From the NCBI GenBank assembly GCA_964057225.1, contig OZ059895.1:13020001-13084000 (forward strand): a stretch of DNA of 64,000 nt. Direction: 5' to 3'. Numbering within the stretch: the stretch's first letter is position 1; each line of letters begins with the position of its first letter. The notes under the pieces are model-generated. The model made no database searches, had not been told where the DNA came from, and saw only the letters and a program-made list of their open reading frames with translations. The DNA comes from Auanema rhodensis (lineage: Eukaryota > Nematoda > Chromadorea > Rhabditida > Rhabditidae). The position numbers and the translations under genes are program-made. Positions 56,564 to 64,000 of this stretch are shown here, one piece after another.

Positions 56564-56974
56564 GAAAATACCTGATATTCAATGATTTACATACTTATCC
56601 TCGTTATTGTTTTTTTTTCAATTTCATGTTAGTTATGTAATTTTCTACGTTACATCTAAATCCCTCGATGATATCAAATCTTATGAGCTCCAAATACAAT
56701 AAATTAAAAAAGGTTTCACAGTTGTATAGTGTTAAAACAATGTTTGTTTCAATAGGAAATAGATAGAAACAGTAAAGTTAAGATGAAGGTTCATAAACTA
56801 CTGGTTTATAACTGTAATATAGAAATAAGATTGAAGATATTTTGATGCCTTGGGTTGAGCTATCTAAGTAAAACTGCTGGAAAATTAAAAACATTTGTTA
56901 CGGAAGAGATAAAATTGAAAATCAGCTGCATTGCGTACTTTCAACGTGGTATGATCGTTAAAAAAATTTGAAAA

Positions 56975-57092
56975 GCTTACGGCACCCGGGATTCCCAAGC
57001 CGTCTCCGATCCAAGTACTAACCGGGCCCAACGTTGCTTGACTTGCCAGATCGGACGGGATGGCGTACTTTCAACGTGGTATGGTCGTAAGC
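56975..57092 (-). rRNA. 5S rRNA gene, copy 57
   Basis: Identical to the reference. Confidence 0.94.
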
Positions 57093-57502
57093 GAAAATAC
57101 CTGATATTCAATGATTTACATACTTATCCTCGTTATTGTTTTTTTTCCAATTTCATGTTAGTTATGTAATTTTCTACGTTACATCTAAATCCCTCGATGA
57201 TATCAAATCTTATGAGATCCAAATACAATAAATTAAAAAGGTTTCACAGTTGTATAGTGTTTAAACAATGTTTGTTTCAATAGGAAATAGATAGAAACAG
57301 TAAAGTTAAGATGAAGGTTCATAAACTACTGGTTTATAACTGTAATATAGAAATAAGATTGAAGATATTTTGATGCCTTGGGTTGAGCTATCTAAGTAAA
57401 ACTGCTGGAAAATTAAAAACATTTGTTACGGAAGAGATAAAATTGAAAATCAGCTGCATTGCGTACTTTCAACGTGGTATGATCGTTAAAAAAATTTGAA
57501 AA

Positions 57503-57620
57503 GCTTACGGCACCCGGGATTCCCAAGCCGTCTCCGATCCAAGTACTAACCGGGCCCAACGTTGCTTGACTTGCCAGATCGGACGGGATGGCGTACTTTC
57601 AACGTGGTATGGTCGTAAGC
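57503..57620 (-). rRNA. 5S rRNA gene, copy 58
   Basis: Identical to the reference; upstream spacer has the AAATATATAG variant. Confidence 0.94.
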
Positions 57621-58031
57621 GAAAATACCTGATATTCAATGATTTACATACTTATCCTCGTTATTGTTTTTTTTTCAATTTCATGTTAGTTATGTAATTT
57701 TCTACGTTACATCTAAATCCCTCGATGATATCAAATCTTATGAGATCCAAATACAATAAATTAAAAAAGGTTTCACAGTTGTATAGTGTTTAAACAATGT
57801 TTGTTTTAATAGGAAATATATAGAAACAGTAAAGTTAAGATGAAGGTTCATAAACTACTGGTTTATAACTGTAATATAGAAATAAGATTGAAGATATTTT
57901 GATGCCTTGGGTTGAGCTATCTAAGTAAAACTGCTGGAAAATTAAAAACATTTGTTACGGAAGAGATAAAATTGAAAATCAGCTGCATTGCGTACTTTCA
58001 ACGTGGTATGATCGTTAAAAAAATTTGAAAA

Positions 58032-58149
58032 GCTTACGGCACCCGGGATTCCCAAGCCGTCTCCGATCCAAGTACTAACCGGGCCCAACGTTGCTTGACT
58101 TGCCAGATCGGACGGGATGGCGTACTTTCAACGTGGTATGGTCGTAAGC
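58032..58149 (-). rRNA. 5S rRNA gene, copy 59
   Basis: Identical to the reference. Confidence 0.94.
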
Positions 58150-58559
58150 GAAAATACCTGATATTCAATGATTTACATACTTATCCTCGTTATTGTTTTT
58201 TTTCCAATTTCATGTTAGTTATGTAATTTTCTACGTTACATCTAAATCCCTCGATGATATCAAATCTTATGAGATCCAAATACAATAAATTAAAAAGGTT
58301 TCACAGTTGTATAGTGTTTAAACAATGTTTGTTTCAATAGGAAATAGATAGAAACAGTAAAGTTAAGATGAAGGTTCATAAACTACTGGTTTATAACTGT
58401 AATATAGAAATAAGATTGAAGATATTTTGATGCCTTGGGTTGAGCTATCTAAGTAAAACTGCTGGAAAATTAAAAACATTTGTTACGGAAGAGATAAAAT
58501 TGAAAATCAGCTGCATTGCGTACTTTCAACGTGGTATGATCGTTAAAAAAATTTGAAAA

Positions 58560-58677
58560 GCTTACGGCACCCGGGATTCCCAAGCCGTCTCCGATCCAAG
58601 TACTAACCGGGCCCAACGTTGCTTGACTTGCCAGATCGGACGGGATGGCGTACTTTCAACGTGGTATGGTCGTAAGC
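58560..58677 (-). rRNA. 5S rRNA gene, copy 60
   Basis: Identical to the reference; same spacer variant as beside copy 58. Confidence 0.94.
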
Positions 58678-59487
58678 GAAAATACCTGATATTCAATGAT
58701 TTACATACTTATCCTCGTTATTGTTTTTTTTTCAATTTCATGTTAGTTATGTAATTTTCTACGTTACATCTAAATCCCTCGATGATATCAAATCTTATGA
58801 GATCCAAATACAATAAATTAAAAAAGGTTTCACAGTTGTATAGTGTTTAAACAATGTTTGTTTTAATAGGAAATATATAGAAACAGTAAAGTTAAGATGA
58901 AGGTTCATAAACTACTGGTTTATAACTGTAATATAGAAATAAGATTGAAGATATTTTGATGCCTTGGGTTGAGCTATCTAAGTAAAACTGCTGGAAAATT
59001 AAAAACATTTGTTACGGAAGAGATAAAATTGAAAATCAGCTGCATGGCGTACTTTCAACGTGGTATGGTCGTAAGCGAAAAAATCTGATATTCAATGATT
59101 TACATACTTATCCTCGTTATTGTTTTTTTTCCAATTTCATGTTAGTTATGTAATTTTCTACGTTACATCTAAATTCCTCGATGATATCAAATCTTATGAG
59201 CTCCAAATACAATAAATTAAAAAAGGTTTCACAGTTGTATAGTGTTAAAACAATGTTTGTTTCAATAGGAAATAGATAGAAACAGTAAAGTTAAGATGAA
59301 GGTTCATAAACTACTGGTTTATAACTGTAATATAGAAATAAGATTGAAGATATTTTGATGCCTTGGGTTGAGCTATCTAAGTAAAACTGCTGGAAAATTA
59401 AAAACATTTGTTACTGAAGAGATAAAATTGAAAATCAGCTGCATTGCTTACTTTTAACGTGGTATGATCGTTAAAAAAATTTGAAAA

Positions 59488-59605
59488 GCTTACGGCAGGC
59501 GGGATTCCCAAGCCGTCTCCGATCCAAGTACTAACCGGGCCCAACGTTGCTTGACTTGCCAGATCGGACGGGATGGCGTACTTTCAACGTGGTATGGTCG
59601 TAAGC
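59488..59605 (-). rRNA. 5S rRNA gene, copy 61 (diverged)
   Basis: Two neighbouring changes, G to C at sense 107 and 108. The 5'-end fragment and spacer beside it also carry private changes (GCTTACTTTTAACG), so this unit seems less homogenised. Confidence 0.86.
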
Positions 59606-60015
59606 GAAAATACCGGATATTCAATGATTTACATAATTATCCTCGTTATTGTTTTTTTTCCAATTTCATGTTAGTTATGTAATTTTCTACGTTACATCTA
59701 AATCCCTCGATGATATCAAATCTTATGAGATCCAAATACAATAAATTAAAAAGGTTTCACAGTTGTATAGTGTTTAAACAATGTTTGTTTCAATAGGAAA
59801 TAGATAGAAACAGTAAAGTTAAGATGAAGGTTCATAAACTACTGGTTTATAACTGTAATATAGAAATAAGATTGAAGATATCTTGATGCCTTGGGTTGAG
59901 CTATCTAAGTAAAACTGCTGGAAAATTAAAAACATTTGTTACGGAAGAGATAAAATTGAAAATCAGCTGCATTGCGTACTTTCAACGTGGTATGATCGTT
60001 AAAAAAATTTGAAAA

Positions 60016-60133
60016 GCTTACGGCACCCGGGATTCCCAAGCCGTCTCCGATCCAAGTACTAACCGGGCCCAACGTTGCTTGACTTGCCAGATCGGACGGA
60101 ATGGCGTACTTTCAACGTGGTATGGTCGTAAGC
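60016..60133 (-). rRNA. 5S rRNA gene, copy 62
   Basis: C to T at sense 34. Confidence 0.91.
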
Positions 60134-60543
60134 GAAAATACCTGATATTCAATGATTTACATACTTATCCTCGTTATTGTTTTTTTTCCAATTTCATGTT
60201 AGTTATGTAATTTTCTACGTTACATCTAAATCCCTCGATGATATCAAATCTTATGAGATCCAAATACAATAAATTAAAAAGGTTTCACAGTTGTATAGTG
60301 TTTAAACAATGTTTGTTTCAATAGGAAATAGATAGAAACAGTAAAGTTAAGATGAAGGTTCATAAACTACTGGTTTATAACTGTAATATAGAAATAAGAT
60401 TGAAGATATTTTGATGCCTTGGGTTGAGCTATCTAAGTAAAACTGCTGGAAAATTAAAAACATTTGTTACGGAAGAGATAAAATTGAAAATCAGCTGCAT
60501 TGCGTACTTTCAACGTGGTATGATCGTTAAAAAAATTTGAAAA

Positions 60544-60661
60544 GCTTACGGCACCCGGAATTCCCAAGCCGTCTCCGATCCAAGTACTAACCGGGCCCAA
60601 CGTTGCTTGACTTGCCAGATCGGACGGGATGGCGTACTTTCAACGTGGTATGGTCGTAAGC
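60544..60661 (-). rRNA. 5S rRNA gene, copy 63
   Basis: C to T at sense 103, as in copy 35. Confidence 0.91.
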
Positions 60662-61070
60662 GAAAATACCTGATATTCAATGATTTACATACTTATCCTC
60701 GTTATTGTTTTTTTCCAATTTCATGTTAGTTATGTAATTTTCTACGTTACATCTAAATTCCTCGATGATATCAAATCTTATGAGATCCAAATACAATAAA
60801 TTAAAAAGGTTTCACAGTTGTATAGTGTTTAAACAATGTTTGTTTCAATAGGAAATAGATAGAAACAGTAAAGTTAAGATGAAGGTTCATAAACTACTGG
60901 TTTATCACTGTAATATAGAAATAAGATTGAAGATATTTTGATGCCTTGGGTTGAGCTATCTAAGTAAAACTGCTGGAAAATTAAAAACATTTGTTACGGA
61001 AGAGATAAAATTGAAAATCAGCTGCATTGCGTACTTTCAACGTGGTATGATCGTTAAAAAAATTTGAAAA

Positions 61071-61188
61071 GCTTACGGCACCCGGGATTCCCAAGCCGTC
61101 TCCGATCCAAGTACTAACCGGGCCCAACGTTGCTTGACTTGCCAGATCGGACGGGATGGCGTACTTTCAACGTGGTATGGTCGTAAGC
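61071..61188 (-). rRNA. 5S rRNA gene, copy 64
   Basis: Identical to the reference; the 5' flank has one private change (AAATGCC). Confidence 0.93.
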
Positions 61189-61998
61189 GAAAATGCCTGA
61201 TATTCAATGATTTACATACTTATCCTCGTTATTGTTTTTTTTTCAATTTCATGTTAGTTATGTAATTTTCTACGTTACATCTAAATCCCTCGATGATATC
61301 AAATCTTATGAGATCCAAATACAATAAATTAAAAAAGGTTTCACAGTTGTATAGTGTTTAAACAATGTTTGTTTCAATAGGAAATATATAGAAACAGTAA
61401 AGTTAAGATGAAGGTTCATAAACTACTGGTTTATAACTGTAATATAGAAATAAGATTGAAGATATTTTGATGCCTTGGGTTGAGCTATCTAAGTAAAACT
61501 GCTGGAAAATTAAAAACATTTGTTACGGAAGAGATAAAATTGAAAATCAGCTGCATGGCGTACTTTCAACGTGGTATGGTCGTAAGCGAAAAAATCTGAT
61601 ATTCAATGATTTACATACTTATCCTCGTTATTGTTTTTTTTCCAATTTCATGTTAGTTATGTAATTTTCTACGTTACATCTAAATTCCTCGATGATATCA
61701 AATCTTATGAGCTCCAAATACAATAAATTAAAAAAGGTTTCACAGTTGTATAGTGTTAAAACAATGTTTGTTTCAATAGGAAATAGATAGAAACAGTAAA
61801 GTTAAGATGAAGGTTCATAAACTACTGGTTTATAACTGTAATATAGAAATAAGATTGAAGATATTTTGATGCCTTGGGTTGAGCTATCTGAGTAAAACTG
61901 CTGGAAAATTAAAAACATTTGTTACTGAAGAGATAAAATTGAAAATCAGCTGCATTGCGTACTTTCAACGTGGTATGATCGTTAAAAAAATTTGAAAA

Positions 61999-62116
61999 GC
62001 TTACGGCACCCGGGTTTCCCAAGCCGTCTCCGATCCAAGTACTAACCGGGCCCAACGTTGCTTGACTTGCCAGATCGGACGGGATGGCGTACTTTCAACG
62101 TGGTATGGTCGTAAGC
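61999..62116 (-). rRNA. 5S rRNA gene, copy 65
   Basis: T to A at sense 102. Confidence 0.91.
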
Positions 62117-62526
62117 GAAAATACCTGATATTCAATGATTTACATACTTATCCTCGTTATTGTTTTTTTTCCAATTTCATGTTAGTTATGTAATTTTCTA
62201 CGTTACATCTAAATCCCTCGATGATATCAAATCTTATGAGATCCAAATACAATAAATTAAAAAGGTTTCACAGTTGTATAGTGTTTAAACAATGTTTGTT
62301 TCAATAGGAAATAGATAGAAACAGTAAAGTTAAGATGAAGGTTCATAAACTACTGGTTTATAACTGTAATATAGAAATAAGATTGAAGATATTTTGATGC
62401 CTTGGGTTGAGCTATCTAAGTAAAACTGCTGGAAAATTAAAAACATTTGTTACGGAAGAGATAAAATTGAAAATCAGCTGCATTGCGTACTTTCAACGTG
62501 GTATGATCGTTAAAAAAATTTGAAAA

Positions 62527-62644
62527 GCTTACGGCACCCGGGATTCCCAAGCCGTCTCCGATCCAAGTACTAACCGGGCCCAACGTTGCTTGACTTGCCA
62601 GATCGGACGGGATGGCGTACTTTCAACGTGGTATGGTCGTAAGC
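62527..62644 (-). rRNA. 5S rRNA gene, copy 66
   Basis: Identical to the reference. Confidence 0.94.
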
Positions 62645-63853
62645 GAAAATACCTGATATTCAATGATTTACATACTTATCCTCGTTATTGTTTTTTTTTC
62701 AATTTCATGTTAGTTATGTAATTTTCTACGTTACATCTAAATCCCTCGATGATATCAAATCTTATGAGATCCAAATACAATAAATTAAAAAAGGTTTCAC
62801 AGTTGTATAGTGTTTAAACAATGTTTGTTTCAATAGGAAATATATAGAAACAGTAAAGTTAAGATGAAGGTTCATAAACTACTGGTTTATAACTGTAATA
62901 TAGAAATAAGATTGAAGATATTTTGATGCCTTGGGTTGAGCTATCTAAGTAAAACTGCTGGAATATTAAAAACATTTGTTACGGAAGAGATAAAATTGAA
63001 AATCAGCTGCATGGCGTACTTTCAACGTGGTATGGTCGTAAGCGAAAAAATCTGATATTCAATGATTTACATACTTATCCTCGTTATTGTTTTTTTTCCA
63101 ATTTCATGTTAGTTATGTAATTTTCTACGTTACATCTAAATTCCTCGATGATATCAAATCTTATGAGCTCCAAATACAATAAATTAAAAAAGGTTTCACA
63201 GTTGTATAGTGTTAAAACAATGTTTGTTTCAATAGGAAATAGATAGAAACAGTAAAGTTAAGATGAAGGTTCATAAACTACTGGTTTATAACTGTAATAT
63301 AGAAATAAGATTGAAGATATTTTGATGCCTTGGGTTGAGCTATCTAAGTAAAACTGCTGGAAAATTAAAAACATTTGTTACTGAAGAGATAAAATTGAAA
63401 ATCAGCTGCATGGCGTACTTTCAACGTGGTATGGTCGTAAGCGAAAATACCTGATATTCAATGATTTACATACTTATCCTCGTTATTGTTTTTTTTCCAA
63501 TTTCATGTTAGTTATGTAATTTTCTACGTTACATCTAAATTCCTCGATGATATCAAATCTTATGAGCTCCAAATACAATAAATTAAAAAAGGTTTCACAG
63601 TTGTATAGTGTTAAAACAATGTTTGTTTCAATAGGAAATAGATAGAAACAGTAAAGTTAAGATGAAGGTTCATAAACTACTGGTTTATAACTGTAATATA
63701 GAAATAAGATTGAAGATATTTTGATGCCTTGGGTTGAGCTATCTAAGTAAAACTGCTGGAAAATTAAAAACATTTGTTACTGAAGAGATAAAATTGAAAA
63801 TCAGCTGCATTGCGTACTTTCAACGTGGTATGATCGTTAAAAAAATTTGAAAA

Positions 63854-63971
63854 GCTTACGGCACCCGGGTTTCCCAAGCCGTCTCCGATCCAAGTACTAA
63901 CCGGGCCCAACGTTGCTTGACTTGCCAGATCGGACGGGATGGCGTACTTTCAACGTGGTATGGTCGTAAGC
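63854..63971 (-). rRNA. 5S rRNA gene, copy 67
   Basis: T to A at sense 102; last gene in the window, with 29 bases of upstream spacer left. Confidence 0.91.
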
Positions 63972-64000
63972 GAAAATACCTGATATTCAATGATTTACAT

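Larger units (their letters stand above)
47038..64000 (-). repeat. 5S rDNA array, segment 3 (26 full genes, 8 short units)
   Basis: The array resumes after the MULE and runs off the right edge. Short units start at 48997, 50452, 51907, 53362, 59044, 61555, 63011 and 63410. The first four are exactly 1,455 bp apart and mark a higher-order repeat of two full units plus one short unit. From 53805 to 58677 ten full genes stand in a row with no short unit, the most regular part of the array. Confidence 0.95.

Noticed and set aside
10309..64000. CRISPR-like or centromeric satellite array
   Set aside because: The repeat unit contains a full 5S rRNA gene with internal promoter and terminator. There are no variable spacers, and the genome is eukaryotic.

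Overview
The window is eukaryotic DNA, most likely from a nematode (an inference). Three things point that way: the 5S rRNA sequence resembles nematode 5S as I remember it; introns are very short (35-59 nt) with T-rich TTTCAG-type acceptors; and there is a BEL/Pao retrotransposon with a phlebovirus-like envelope, a combination known from nematode elements such as Cer7 and Tas. No bacterial gene organisation is present.

The backbone is a tandem 5S rDNA array on the minus strand that fills the window and runs off both ends. I count 67 full-size 118-nt 5S genes, one of them split by an insertion. I also count 28 short units that keep only the first 33 nt of the gene. Full units are about 528-530 bp and short units about 398-401 bp. 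Next to the 3' end of each full gene lies a ~27-nt copy of the gene's own 5' region. Recombination between that copy and the real 5' end explains the short units. Blocks of units are themselves duplicated, with periods of 1,329, 928, 3,570 and 1,455 bp.

Three young mobile elements interrupt the array. (1) A BEL/Pao element (98-10308, minus strand) sits inside a 5S gene, with a 5-bp target duplication and 333-bp LTRs that differ at one base. It carries gag-protease-RT-RNaseH, then integrase plus a phlebovirus-like envelope in a second reading frame, then two unexpected items near its 3' end: a small three-exon gene on the opposite strand and a separate nucleocapsid-like zinc-finger ORF behind a splice acceptor. 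A frame change between RNaseH and integrase and one in-frame TAG in the envelope are the only visible breaks. (2) A 4,165-bp LTR element (21188-25352, minus strand) has identical 411-bp LTRs, a 4-bp target duplication and a tRNA-Gln primer site, but no polymerase genes; its ORFs are unrecognised. (3) A 3,350-bp Mutator-like (MULE) DNA transposon (43688-47037) has ~100-bp terminal inverted repeats, a 9-bp target duplication and a transposase gene that I can resolve into 12 exons with an uninterrupted 644-codon frame.

The strongest candidates for something undescribed are the antisense spliced gene inside the BEL element, the polymerase-less LTR element with its orphan ORFs, and the 5S-deletion mechanism that shapes the array.
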